This document shows positions 22,687-33,832 of a stretch of 64,000 bases of DNA, in pieces. Under the pieces are notes generated by a model. It was not told the origin of the DNA. It did not search any database and saw only the letters and a program-made list of their open reading frames with translations. The position numbers and the translations under genes were made by a program. Origin of the DNA: Liopterus haemorrhoidalis (Eukaryota; Arthropoda; Insecta; Coleoptera; Dytiscidae); NCBI GenBank assembly GCA_963971575.1, contig OZ020618.1, forward strand, positions 33,086,731-33,150,730, written 5' to 3'. Numbering within the stretch: the first letter of the stretch is position 1; every line of letters begins with the position of its first letter.

Positions 22687-22741
22687 ATTAACTAAGCTCT
22701 GATGAAGATTTAAATAAAATCGAAACGTTAGCGAAGTTAAT
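22687..22741 (+). ncRNA. candidate hammerhead ribozyme (Penelope-type, small stem III)
   Basis: Outer stem I ATTAACT/AGTTAAT (22687-22693 with 22735-22741) and inner stem I GCT/AGC. The conserved core CTGATGA is at 22699-22705. A stem II hairpin GATTT/AAATC follows, then core GAAA at 22722-22725, followed by CGTT before the 3' strand of stem I. Stem III is essentially missing, as in small hammerhead variants reported with Penelope-like elements that cleave as dimers. One extra A lies between the core and stem II, which may impair it. A Penelope remnant lies elsewhere in the same cluster. Not present in A'. Confidence 0.45.
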
Positions 22742-22895
22742 AAATTTGTTTTTATTTTCTGACTGGTTCGAATCCCATTACCTTCAACTATAATAAAAAT
22801 TAAATTATTTTAAATAATTTTTATTTTTCTTTAATATAGTAACACGCAGTGCTATTCTTTTATGTTTGTCATCATTTCGATCCGTTTTCCTTTTT

Positions 22896-25440
22896 TAGGG
22901 TAGATATGACCTCCAAAAAACCCTTATAACGTCACTCATGTGTTTGTCTGTAGGATAGAAATTGTAGCCAAACGGCTTAAAATAGAAAGTTCAAATTTGA
23001 CATGCTTATTCAACTCTTTGTCCCACATATACTAAGAGTTCAATACATCCCGAGATAAATATAAACAATTATGTATTTAATAAAAAATAAAAAAAATATT
23101 TTTTTAAAAATTATGAATGGCATAACAAATGAAACCTTTTAATTTGTGGATCAATAAGCAAAGTTTTATTTTTGAAAAATCTTTTTTTTTTATGGGATAT
23201 TTGCCAAAAATATGCCAAGAAATTTTTGTCCCCCACTTTATCTCTCAGAGGGGTTGAACTAAAATTCTGAAAAAAATCTCCATAATGAACATTGATGGGA
23301 ACCCGAATAGTTTTACGGGAATTTTTAATAAGTTTTTTCAATTATTTTTTTAAAATTTATTGTGTGGTGTCAAAAGAAAGCCTTTTAGAAGTAAATTAGG
23401 GAACGAAAAGTAGTTTTTAAAAATTCGTTTTTTTTTAACACGAATTTAGCCAAAAATGTGCTAAAAAAGATCTTTTCCCGCCCCCTTTTACCCAACGGGG
23501 TTAAACTAAAAATCTGTAAATATTATAAGTAATTTACAATGATGTGAACCGGGAACGTACGAGAGGATTTTTTGACCAGCTTGCGTTTTTGAAAATTATT
23601 GCAGTATTTGCGTTTTTGACAAAATTAATTATTTTTTTAATTCGTGGCTAAATTATAGATAATAATGTATGGATTGTTTGTATTTATGGCTAAGATAGTG
23701 TGCCTTTTTTTGAATTTAAAAATATATATAAAAAAAAAATTAACAGCTGAGGACCGAGTTTTTAACACCACACTATTATACTATTATACGTTGTGATTCA
23801 ACCTTTTATTTTTAAGGTATCAAAGAGGATTAAATCATTTTTAGTAATGAAATACTTGAAAATAATGAAAAACAAATAACACATTGTTAATAGTGAGAAA
23901 TACGTTTATGAAATTGAGAAAAATTATGCCATTTATAAATACTGATAAATATAAATAAATGAAGCCTTATATAATATATTTCTTATTAATCTACTGAAGA
24001 CTTGAAGACAAAGCAAATGTAGAAAAAAATGTTAGGACTTTTAGTAAATTATTTAAATTTAATGGAAGGTTCTAAGGATTTTATCGGGACTATAGCTGTA
24101 GCCATATTTCCTCGTAGAAAGTTTTCCCCTTTAATCGAAAGGGGTTAAACTAAAAAAACTGAAACAAATTCTAAGTAATGTACATAGTTCTTAACCGGAT
24201 ACGGTCAAGAGGAATTTTTGAATCAGAATTCGTTTCTGAAAAATATTGCAGTTTTGATGTTTTTGACTAAATTAATTATTTTTTTAATGCATGGCGAAAT
24301 TATCGCTAATACTGTTATGGTTTTTTTGTATTTATGACTAAGGTAGTGTATATCTTTTTTCAAATTAACAAAAACATTTATAGTAGTGAAATATTTACAA
24401 ATAAAATAGCACATTCTTAATAGTGATAAACAGTGCCGTAACTATCTTTTTTCTGGTCCTGGGTAAGATTTTATAGTTTGGGCCCCTTAACATATTTTGG
24501 GACCCCTAACATATTTTGGGCCCCCTAACTTATTTTGATCCCCATAACATATTTTGGCCACCCGCGCGCATCTTTAGGCACTTGGGCCGCTCTCATTAAC
24601 AGTTCAACTCTCTGACTGATAAACCATTAATACAATTCTTTCATTTATATGTAAATTGTTAAGATTAAACTTTTGCATCTGTGGATCTTACGTATTTAAC
24701 TTTTCATCATTGCTGGGTGTTATATATTTATTTGATTACATTCCCGTTTTAGAACAATATTATTTCTGTGATCTGTTTTGTAACGGACAGTGAAAAAAAT
24801 ATTTTATATCACTACAAACAAAATATTTTTTCTGTGAATATATATTTTCATTCAAGAATGTTATTCCGTAATTATTCAATAACAAATGTAATCCGTTTTT
24901 CGAAAATATTATGTTAATTTAAATTTTATGGCAGACCATTTTAGGAACCCTATTTTATCAGGGCCCCGGACTTGTGTAATTATTTAAGAACTTTCTTTTG
25001 ATATCACAATAAAAAAAATTTTAAATAATTACATTTTTCAACGACACAAAAAATCGATATTTTCGAAAAACTTATCAGATAAAAAATTCTTGTTGAACTA
25101 ATCCGGTTTCCAACAATGTACATAATGGAGATTTTTTCAGATTTTTAGATCAACCTCTCTAGGAGATAAGGTGGGAAACTAACACTTTTTGGCGAAAATC
25201 TTTTAAATGATTTTACAAAAATAAAAATGTGTTTGTTTATTCACGGATTAAGAGGTTAAAGCGCTCAAAAGCTCCAAAGACACCCAACTCGGCATACGTT
25301 ACTATTTAAAAAATCAAAGTTGTCCTTGATATCCAGTACTTCCGGTTTGTTCCGGAAAATTTCAATACTACCATTCGATTCTTTGGGCAGACTCGGGTTA
25401 TCATAATTTTTTCCCCAAATTACTAAGACATCGTGTTTAA
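22896..25440. repeat. diverged R-related monomers inside A
   Basis: Starts TTTTTTAGGGTAGATATGACC. It contains several diverged copies of the R internal module (a gaccgg/aaccgg-aatagt core with an aattctaagtaatgtacat motif), near 23230-23340, 23490-23590, 24130-24240 and, inverted, 25060-25200. The set is mirrored in A' (about 59400-61790). An old R-like element with duplicated modules is the simplest reading. No gene seen. Confidence 0.45.
24431..24620. mobile_element. hAT-like terminus in A
   Basis: Begins CAGTGCCGTAACTA and continues with GGGCCCC-containing short repeats (ccctaacatattttgg, four times). This resembles hAT termini of the CAGTG(G/C)CGTAAC type. The partner end and target duplication were not found. 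The mirrored copy in A' ends near 60286. Confidence 0.35.
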
Positions 25441-25448
25441 ATAAAAAA

Positions 25449-26361
25449 TTGATGTGAAGTGTGAATATTCACACATTTCAGGGTTTCGCAGGTATATAAT
25501 AAGTGAAGGCGGTATGCTGAGTGTGTAGGACAAATTTTACTTTGTAGTAATCACGGCAAAATGAACGATATTTTTAAAATAATTTATCGTCTGTTAATCA
25601 TATAATAAGACTGGTTATTAAATTTACGCTCATAAAAATTAAATACAACATTTGTCAAAATATAACTAGAATTTTGACAAAATAATTTCAACATAATAAA
25701 AATGCAAAAAAAAAACAGGAAAAAATAAAATTCACTCCGTTACTCGAACTCGAAACCCTTCGTTTTCCAGCCAGTTTAAGAGCGCTCTAACGCATGTAGC
25801 CATCGCACGCTATGCATGTGAGTGTCTTACATTGGTATAACTTTTGTACTTTGTGAACCAAAAACCACAAAAAATGCGTTATTTTCCAAAAACATAATCT
25901 GATCAAAAATTCCTGTTGTACTATTTCGGTTCACATCAATATACATTTCTTAGAATTTTTTTAGATTTTTAGTTTAAACCATCTGGGCTACAGGTGTGGG
26001 ACAAAAATTTTTTTGCACAATTTTGGCAAAAATCGCATCAAAATAATTTATTTTGCAAAAATAAAAATTTGATCGTTAATCCACGTACTAAGGGTTTTCA
26101 TTTGATACCCTACTCAGAATTTAAAAAAAATATTTTTGTTTTCGAAGAGCACATATTTGTTTATATTTTTAGGGGGGTATGTTTTTTAGATGTTTTAGTA
26201 TTTTTCCTATGTGCGGGTCAAAGAGTTGTATAAGCATGCCAAATTTCAACTCTCTAGGTTTAGCCATTTGGCTACAATTTTTACCGAACAGACAGACAGA
26301 CAGACAGACGACAAAATGACGGTATAAGGGTTTTTTGGTCATACCTACAAAACCCTAAAAA
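25449..26361 (-). mobile_element. R4: HINE-like element in A
   Basis: TTGATGTGAAGTGTG start with hairpin and AGGGTTTCGCAGGTAT; CAGACAGACAGACAGAC tract; end ACCTACAAAACCCTAAAAA. A' (near 59232) has an uninterrupted A-run at this point, giving the empty site and an AAAAA-type target. The tRNA-like cassette is at 25741-25823. It lacks part of the left internal region seen in other copies. Confidence 0.7.
25741..25823 (-). other. tRNA-like cassette of R4
   Basis: Minus strand: D-arm-like TGGCTACATGCGTTAGAGC followed at tRNA-like distance by a B-box-like GAGTTCGAGTAA. Sequence is unlike the cassettes of the other R copies. Confidence 0.45.
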
Positions 26362-26540
26362 GACAGTTGGTCAGTGGTAAATTTAAATATGAAATTCCTT
26401 AGTGTAACAGGGTGCTAATAACCTAGATGTTGGAGCACCCATAAATAAAATTACTATTATATATATAAAAAAAAACTATTATGACACGCTCTGTGTTGGT
26501 CGTACAGTAAAATGTTTTGAATCATTGTTTTATTATACTA

Positions 26541-26945
26541 CAGTCTGTTCCAAACGGTTAAGCGGAACTAAATGGGATTTTCGTTCTTTAAGGTTGTCAC
26601 GAGAAGGGACCTTGCTGGGGTTATTTCATTTTTAACGTTGGAATGTCAAAATTTAAAATTACAACAATGAAACCATAGAAACGAATGACATGTCAAAATT
26701 AAATTTTTTTTTTTACAAATTTTAATGACAAAAAAATAAATAAATGGGAAATTTGTATTAAGAATGCACAAAATATCAAAATATAAAGAAAATGACATTT
26801 TAAAATGATATTAACCTTAACCAAAAAATGTTAATTGTAAGTATGATTTACAAAGCTTAAACAAAACGACCGAAAAGCACGATTTAAGCGATGAAAGTAA
26901 CTAGATTGCAAAATCTAGTTCCGCTTAACCATTTGAAACAGACTG
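26541..26945. mobile_element. TA-target MITE in A (mariner-like ends)
   Basis: 405 bp with about 30-bp inverted ends starting CAGTCTGTTCCAAACGGTTA / CAGTCTGTTTCAAATGGTTA, flanked by TA (26539-26540 and 26946-26947). A' lacks it (near 59040), giving an empty site. Non-coding. Confidence 0.9.
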
Positions 26946-27668
26946 TATAAGTTTTTATGGCGTACATGGTAAATGGAAAACGTATCAAGAAATAGAAAAA
27001 TTAGATTCACTTTCATTCTTGAAAAATAGTTTCGAAGTTGAAGTTAAATAATTTTAAAAATTCGTAAGTGAAAAGAATCATAGGAAGTACACAGACAGTT
27101 CTGAGGATGTAGCGGAATGCAAGTAAAAAAATAATTTTATTATTACCACTGCAACCGATCAAAAATGAAATTTTTTAGCCTCATATAAATTTTTAAATAC
27201 TATTAATTGTTATGGACATTCATTGAATGTCAATAGTAAACATTAGATTAACCGAGAAACCTTATAAATGAACTATTAATCCTAAAATAAAAATTATGTC
27301 ATATTGAAATATACGTAAATTTTATTACTATCGCTAGACAATCGTCAAATGAAGGTCAACATGAGGATATTTGTTTACAGAAACGATGTAAATACCGACA
27401 ACACTGTACGGGATTGAGTACGTCGTCAGCATATACAAATTATACACAAATGACCTGATTACGACGTAAACATGTATGGGGTTTAATACCGGTTATCAAA
27501 TATAGCAAAAATGTTTTTTTCATAATTCGTTACCCCTTGAAGGTTGCTCCAGGAGTGCAAAGTGCGCTCTTTCTATTTTTGATACATATACTCCTGAAAT
27601 CCCATTAGATTCGGTGGGTCTGTGGTTGTCTGTTGCATGTACATGGCTTGACAACGTCGGTCAGATAA

Positions 27669-27686
27669 ATATATATATATATATAT
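27669..27686. repeat. short (TA)n tract
   Basis: About 18 bp of TA between element A and the tRNA-like satellite. Confidence 0.9.
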
Positions 27687-27755
27687 AAGAATATGAAATT
27701 ATTTTGAATTAACAGTATAAAGTTATTTTAAGAATGAAAATTGATATCAAAAATA

Positions 27756-27829
27756 CAACCTCCCCGGGAATCGAACCCGCATCCTAGAGATTACGCGTCT
27801 CAGTCTCCTGCCAACGGAGCCATGGAGGC
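27756..27829 (-). other. tRNA-like sequence, satellite copy 1
   Basis: 74 nt; one-base longer D-loop region than the other copies. See the description at 28396-28468. Confidence 0.55.
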
Positions 27830-28041
27830 ATGAGAGAATTGCATTTGATATCAGTGGACAAGTCGTGACTTCAATTAACATATTACATGTCCGAAAGAGA
27901 AGCTGATTTTTCTAACGAAAAACACAATTTAACACTAATGTCTCAGTCAGTGCGTACACCACCCAAATATTTAAGAATATGAAATTATTTTGAATTAACA
28001 GTATAAAGTTATTTTAAGAATGAAAATTGATATCAAAAATA

Positions 28042-28114
28042 CAACCTCCCCGGGAATCGAACCCGCATCCTAGAGATTACGCGTCTCAGTCTCCTGCCAC
28101 AGAGCCATGGAGGC
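28042..28114 (-). other. tRNA-like sequence, satellite copy 2
   Basis: 73 nt, same as the plus-strand copies. Confidence 0.55.
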
Positions 28115-28395
28115 ATGAGAGAATTGCATTTGATATCAGTGGACAAGTCGTGACTTCAATTAACATATTACATGTCCGAAAGAGAAGCTGATTTTTCTAA
28201 CGAAAAACACAATTTAACACTAATGTCTCAGTCAGTGCGTACACCACCCAAATATTTAAGAATATGAAATTATTTTGAATTAACAGTATAAAGTTATTTT
28301 AAGAATGAAAATTGATATCAAAAATTGTCATCAATTGTCATCAAAAAAATCACAAATCAAGACTTGTCCACTGATATCAAATGCAATTCTCTCAT

Positions 28396-28468
28396 GCCTC
28401 CATGGCTCTGTGGCAGGAGACTGAGACGCGTAATCTCTAGGATGCGGGTTCGATTCCCGGGGAGGTTG
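28396..28468 (+). other. tRNA-like sequence, satellite copy 3
   Basis: 73 nt. An acceptor-like stem pairs GCCTCC with GGAGG(T). There is a perfect B box GGGTTCGATTCCC with TTCGA at the T-loop position, and an anticodon-like stem GAGA/TCTC with loop CGCGTAA. A tRNA needs U at position 33 and A at 14; here they are G and T, and the acceptor and T stems each have a mismatch. It is therefore a pseudo-tRNA or SINE-type head that could still provide a Pol III internal promoter. Confidence 0.6.
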
Positions 28469-28680
28469 TATTTTTGATATCAATTTTCATTCTTAAAATA
28501 ACTTTATACTGTTAATTCAAAATAATTTCATATTCTTAAATATTTGGGTGGTGTACGCACTGACTGAGACATTAGTGTTAAATTGTGTTTTTCGTTAGAA
28601 AAATCAGCTTCACTTTCGGACATGTAATATGTTAATTGAAGTCACGACTTGTCCACTGATATCAAATGCAATTCTCTCAT

Positions 28681-28753
28681 GCCTCCATGGCTCTGTGGCA
28701 GGAGACTGAGACGCGTAATCTCTAGGATGCGGGTTCGATTCCCGGGGAGGTTG
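28681..28753 (+). other. tRNA-like sequence, satellite copy 4
   Basis: Identical to copy 3 by eye, one 285-bp period downstream. Confidence 0.6.
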
Positions 28754-28965
28754 TATTTTTGATATCAATTTTCATTCTTAAAATAACTTTATACTGTTAA
28801 TTCAAAATAATTTCATATTCTTAAATATTTGGGTGGTGTACGCACTGACTGAGACATTAGTGTTAAATTGTGTTTTTCGTTAGAAAAATCAGCTTCTCTT
28901 TCGGACATGTAATATGTTAATTGAAGTCACGACTTGTCCACTGATATCAAATGCAATTCTCTCAT

Positions 28966-29038
28966 GCCTCCATGGCTCTGTGGCAGGAGACTGAGACGCG
29001 TAATCTCTAGGATGCGGGTTCGATTCCCGGGGAGGTTG
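28966..29038 (+). other. tRNA-like sequence, satellite copy 5
   Basis: Identical to copy 3 by eye, two periods downstream. Confidence 0.6.
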
Positions 29039-29250
29039 TATTTTTGATATCAATTTTCATTCTTAAAATAACTTTATACTGTTAATTCAAAATAATTTCA
29101 TATTCTTAAATATTTGGGTGGTGTACGCACTGACTGAGACATTAGTGTTAAATTGTGTTTTTCGTTAGAAAAATCAGCTTCTCTTTCGGACATGTAATAT
29201 GTTAATTGAAGTCACGACTTGTCCACTGATATCAAATGCAATTCTCTCAT

Positions 29251-29323
29251 GCCTCCATGGCTCTGTGGCAGGAGACTGAGACGCGTAATCTCTAGGATGC
29301 GGGTTCGATTCCCGGGGAGGTTG
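29251..29323 (+). other. tRNA-like sequence, satellite copy 6
   Basis: Identical to copy 3 by eye, three periods downstream; its unit is cut by (TA)n at 29350. Confidence 0.6.
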
Positions 29324-29347
29324 TATTTTTGATATCAATTTTCATTC

Positions 29348-29349
<2 letters not shown>

Positions 29350-29379
<30 letters not shown>
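29350..29379. repeat. (TA)n tract
   Basis: About 30 bp of TA between the satellite array and element B. Confidence 0.95.
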
Positions 29380-29382
<3 letters not shown>

Positions 29383-29906
29383 CCGGGCAACAACTTGGCG
29401 TCCACATATAGTTATTACCGTTTGGCATCCACCAGAAATACAAGTGATATCTTTACGTTTGTTGAAGTATATTAACTTAATTTTGGCATAGATTAACGAA
29501 AGCGCATCAGTTTTTGCAAATTTTGAACTATTTTAATATACACATTTAATTTTTTCACGTTTACAATAGTATTTTAATCGCTTCCTTTTATTTTAAAAAC
29601 AATATTACGTCCTGCCAATATACACCTACAGAATGCAGGTAATTTTACGTCCGTAAGTATATCTGTTACACATTTTACCAGTAAACTTGCATCCTACATA
29701 GTTGCCAATTATACTTACTGTTATATTAATGTAAACATATCTCAATCGAACAGCCTGCAAAACTTTACAAAAAGTTCTTAAGAATGACTTATGCATATGT
29801 TACGCAAGATATGTAAATAAAAAGACAGATTACAATAAGTCAATTACTTCTATTTAATTCAGTATAAAACAAAAAACAAACAAATAAACATATTAATTAA
29901 AAATGA

Positions 29907-30620
29907 AGAATACTTAACAAAAAATAAATATTTGATTATTTTTTATATATTAAGACGTTCATTTATATTCTTGGAATTGAGAATTATAAAATAGGTTAGC
30001 GCCGTTATATGATTTATTATCAAAATTAAATAGTTTTTAATATTTTTTATAATACGGTTTAACCATTTTTATGGTTTATATGTCAATCGGTGTTTAGGTG
30101 AGTGTGTAATCTAAGGAATCCATCAGTCCTATTTTGACAGGGACAGTCCCGTTATCATAGATAATGTCCCCAGAACATTCCCCGAGACATGAAAATGTCC
30201 CGTTTTTAGTGATACCTCTTTTACCTGCCAATAAAACTTAATTATGTTAATCTCATATTTTTTTTATAAAACATATATCGAATTTATTTTGGTTGTTGAT
30301 AAATTACATGTATATGTCAGCGCCAAAGAATTATTAACATCAAATTATTAATCAAAAAGATCAAGATAGTTTTTAATGAGACATTTTGTAATTTTTCAAT
30401 TTTTTGTCCAATTTTAATTTTTTATTTTATTTTTTTTATAATTTTAAAAAATCCTAATTTAAGGACAATAGAATGTGGTTTAAATTTTTCAAATCTTCAT
30501 ATATTGTTTAGTATAGAAAAAAAGGGGCCTTAAAACCCCATCTGATACAATAAACACGGATCCTCATACAAACCTTTGAAAATGATCAAAAATCGAAAAA
30601 ATGTTTTCTCTCCGATTTAC
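29907..30620. other. B-specific segment at the site of R2/R3
   Basis: The sequence between the shared flanks ...ATTAAAAA and AAAATGTGTATAC is 715 bp of unrelated, AT-rich DNA in B, and an R element in both palindrome arms. It has no clear inverted ends. A small GTCCC-rich patch lies near 30145-30200. No gene seen. Confidence 0.5.
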
Positions 30621-31571
30621 TTAAAAATGTGTATACTTATGTATTTTGAGTCGTAGATCTTAAAAATAATATCAATTACAAACTACGGTTTACTGTTTTT
30701 GAATAAATTAAAAAAAAAAAAACGACAGAAAATGACTGTATTTCAAAATACACATATAAGAGGGCGCTTTAAATATATTTTTTAGACTTCCCACCCTAAA
30801 TTTGGCCTAAATAAAATTAAAAAAAAAAAAGGTAAAATTTGCGAGAACGATTATATCCCTTACTAGGTATAGAGAAGTAACACGCTCGAATACGCTAACT
30901 GGTAGATATGTCCCGTTTTTCAGTTTGAGAATTATGGGAACCCGAGTGTAATCGTCAAAGCGGAAATTCGTCTTTAAATTCAGACAAACGAGGCAAACAA
31001 TTCAGCAAAAAGAGATGAGAAGGATAAATATTTGTGTTGAAATGATTTTGAATATTGCATATGTATTAAATATCAGGAACTGATATATAAAAATATGCTA
31101 AGTGAAAATGCGATAGATAAAATTTTTATTAAAAATAAGACGGACGTTAAAAAATTGATGTGAAGTGTGAATTTTCATACATTTCTGGGTTTTGCAGGTA
31201 TTTAGTAACTGAACGATTATTATTTGGGATGCCAAAACAAATTTTATGTCAAAATATTTTTTTATGAATTTTAATTCGAATGCCTAATACCATTATTTAA
31301 GTTTCTAAATATATGCAGTATTTTTTTTATACAGCAAAGTTCATTAAGATTTTGAAAATTGCACCTATTGCTTCCTTTGGTTGCTTACATCATAAGTCCC
31401 GCCCTTTGATTTCGGCAAACAGAATTAAATTATAATTTCAACACTTCCCACTGGTTATTACATTTACGCTTTTAAAAAATAAATGCAACATTTACCAAAA
31501 TATAACTAGAATTTTGACAAAATAATTTAAACAAAATAAAAATGCAAAAAAAAAACAGAAAAAAATAAAAT

Positions 31572-31650
31572 CAACAGGATTCGAACTCTGCAACGTTTGC
31601 ACTGCAAATTACAAAGTGTATCACAAAACCAACTGAGCTACCAGAGTTAC
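31572..31650 (-). other. tRNA-like cassette a of R5
   Basis: Minus strand: a full-consensus A box TAGCTCAGTTGG, anticodon-loop-like TTTGTAAT, and B-box-like GAGTTCGAATCC. The best tRNA resemblance among the R cassettes (Thr-UGU-like loop); the acceptor stem does not pair. Confidence 0.55.
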
Positions 31651-31851
31651 TGATCTGGAGTGTTACATAGCGAATTAAATATTTAACATATTTTAGTTAA
31701 AAACACAAAAAATGCGTTATTTTCCACTTTCCACTGATTATTAAATTTACGCTTTTAAAAATTAAATGCAACATTTACCAAATATAACTAGAATTTTAAC
31801 AAAATAATTTAAACAAAATAAAAATGCAAAAAAAAAAACAAAAAATAAAAT

Positions 31852-31930
31852 CAACAGGATTCGAACCCTAGTTTGCAAGTTAACTTATAAAATTAACCGT
31901 ACGACAAATCCAACCACGCCACGAGAGCTA
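31852..31930 (-). other. tRNA-like cassette b of R5
   Basis: Minus strand: A-box-like TGGCGTGGTTGGA and a perfect B box GGTTCGAATCC. Distinct from cassette a although the flanks are near-identical. Confidence 0.52.
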
Positions 31931-33494
31931 CTGATGTGGCATGTTACACAACGTATTATATAATTCACATATTTTAGTTAAAAACACAAAAAATGCGTTA
32001 TTTTCCGAAAACATAATCTGATCAAAAATTCCTGTTGTACTATTCCGGTTCACACCAATGTATATTACTTAGAATTTTTTCAGATTTTTAGTTTAAACCA
32101 TCTGGGCTACAGGGTGTGGGACAAAAAATTTTTTGCACAATTTTGGCAAAAATCGCATGAAAATAATTTATTTTGCAAAAATAAAATTTTGATCGTTAAT
32201 CCACGTACTAAGGGCTTTCATTTGATACCCTACTCAGAATTGAAAAAAAAATATTTTTTTTCGATGAGCACATATTTGTTTATATTTTTAGAGGGATATG
32301 TTTTTTAGATGTTTTAGTATTTTTCCTATGTGCGGGTCAAAGAGTTTTATAAGCATGCCAAATTTCAACTCTCTAGGTTTAGCCGTTTGGCTACAATTTT
32401 TACCGAACAAACAGACAGACGACAAAATGACGGTATAAGGGTTTTTTGGTCATACCTACAAAACCCTAAAAACTGTAAACGATGAAAAAGCATTTGGTGT
32501 GTATTAAAATGCAGTTCGCTTAGGTTCAATAATATAAGCTATTATATATTATTTGCAAAAAACATGCGTTTATAGCTGTTTATAAACTTTTTAATTGTTT
32601 AAATTAATCCACACTTTAAATGCGCGCTAAAACTGGAAAGAAAAATGTGGAAAAAGAAATATTACCTCCAGTCATATAAGGTGTCATTCCTTTTACATGT
32701 AAAAAGAATTAGCTAAGCTTACAAGTTAGTCAAATGCTTTAGCAAGCGTAAGGGGGGAGGAAAAATCTTTTGTAGTCTTATAAATGGAACGTCCTTACAA
32801 CTTAGATTATCTTAAGTAAGGTAAAATTACTTATTGTGGTAAAAGAAAAGCAGTTATAGTAAGAGACCCCTCTTCATAGTTTATTTATTTTTTATTTTTG
32901 CACTCGAAATTGATTCTATCATGATTTTTAACTAATCATCCTTTTCTCTTTATCTAATAATTATGAACATTTCAAGATTACTTTCTTAACTTTTGTAACA
33001 AGCAAAATCTGTCGAGAAAAGCAACTTTTTCTCGATAATTCAAAAATAAGATTCATTACATCTGTTTTTTATTTACGACGAGTCGCTATATGTTGGACAC
33101 ATCAGATTTATTCAATACTCAGGCCACACAATTTTATTACTCATTATAGTTGGGGAATCCTGCTGTTTAACTGCTCCCGTGTTATACAACGTTGCCAAGT
33201 GTAAGGACGCAAAACACTCAGCAATATATGTAAATGTATATTAATCCGAATATACAGCTAGCGACAGTGGCGCTCATGGTGGCAAAAGCAAAAACTAGCA
33301 ATTTATACATTTTGAGAAAATATCATCATTTTTGCGTCCAGACTAAAATTCGTAGATAGCTTCTAGAACACTTAATGAGCCCAAAAAATAATTTTCATGG
33401 CGATGTAAACTTGCGTCCGTATATCGGACGCAGTATGCACCTGGACGCAAGATTAAATGTAAATTTTTAATGGGTGGATGCAGAATTGTAGCCT

Positions 33495-33495
<1 letters not shown>

Positions 33496-33532
<37 letters not shown>
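33496..33532. repeat. (TA)n tract, right edge of the unit 2 insertions
   Basis: TA run between element B and the LINE 3' tail. Confidence 0.95.
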
Positions 33533-33535
<3 letters not shown>

Positions 33536-33681
33536 CTTTATATTTAGTTAGGTATATCTATTATGTAACTTACAAATGTTTGTTGTAATAATTATTACTT
33601 TGTTATAACTTCTGTACGTGGGAATTTGCAGGAGCTTGTCTCCGTTTAATTCCCCTAACAAAATAAAAATAAATAAAAATA
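33533..33681 (+). mobile_element. LINE 3' tail, unit 2
   Basis: Near-identical to 10283-10431, with the same right target copy AAATGTT at 33682-33688 followed by R sequence to about 33832. Confidence 0.82.
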
Positions 33682-33832
33682 AAATGTTGCATTTAATTTT
33701 TTAAAGCGTAAATTTAATAACCAGTCAGAAATGTTCTATTAAATACATTTAATTCAATGTTTGAATGTATACGAAATCAGAGGGCGGGGCTTATGATTTA
33801 AGCAACCAACGGAAACCATAGGCGCAATTTTC

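Larger units (their letters stand above)
21831..27668 (+). mobile_element. element A: large (TA)n-embedded non-coding element
   Basis: Delimited by (TA)n on both sides. The left end carries ACCGCTTATACAGACC about 8 nt from the TA run. The right end, read inward on the minus strand, carries ACCGACGTTGTCAAGCC. The first 300 bp is rich in CAGACCC/GGGTCTG repeats with a perfect hairpin (21899-21920). An inverted copy (A') is at 58335-63557 and a diverged relative (C) at 53284-58282. A holds an R element and a MITE absent from A', which show both are later insertions. No open frame of significance. Confidence 0.7.
27687..29349. repeat. 285-bp satellite with embedded tRNA-like sequence, inverted array
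   Basis: Two full units plus a partial one run on the minus strand (27687-28326) and four units on the plus strand (about 28345-29349). Unit starts on the plus part are spaced exactly 285 bp (tRNA-like starts at 28396, 28681, 28966 and 29251). Units are nearly identical. The turn-round has a short ttgtcatcaattgtcatcaa repeat. Both ends abut (TA)n. Confidence 0.93.
31155..32472 (-). mobile_element. R5: HINE-like element in B with two cassettes
   Basis: Inserted at GACGTTAAAAAACTG of B; the palindrome arms (near 17893 and 19507) show the empty site. The left end TTGATGTGAAGTGTG and right end ACAAAACCCTAAAAA match R2. The segment carrying the cassette is present twice in tandem (about 31440-31730 and 31730-32000), with different cassettes at 31572-31650 and 31852-31930. 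Confidence 0.72.
29380..33495 (+). mobile_element. element B: (TA)n-embedded non-coding element
   Basis: The left end ATCCGGGCAACAACTTGG and the right end in reverse complement ATCTAGGCTACAATTCTG match at 18 of the first 25 positions (both then reach TCCAC), each directly beside (TA)n. This looks like a diverged terminal inverted repeat. B shares its sequence with both palindrome arms up to 33090 and then continues through the palindrome spacer into sequence the palindrome lacks (33135-33495, with tggacgcaag/ttgcgtcc repeats). It contains R5. No recognisable coding. Confidence 0.65.

Noticed and set aside
28396..29323. Cluster of functional tRNA genes
   Set aside because: Position 33 is G and position 14 is T, and the acceptor and T stems have mismatches, so these are tRNA-like only.
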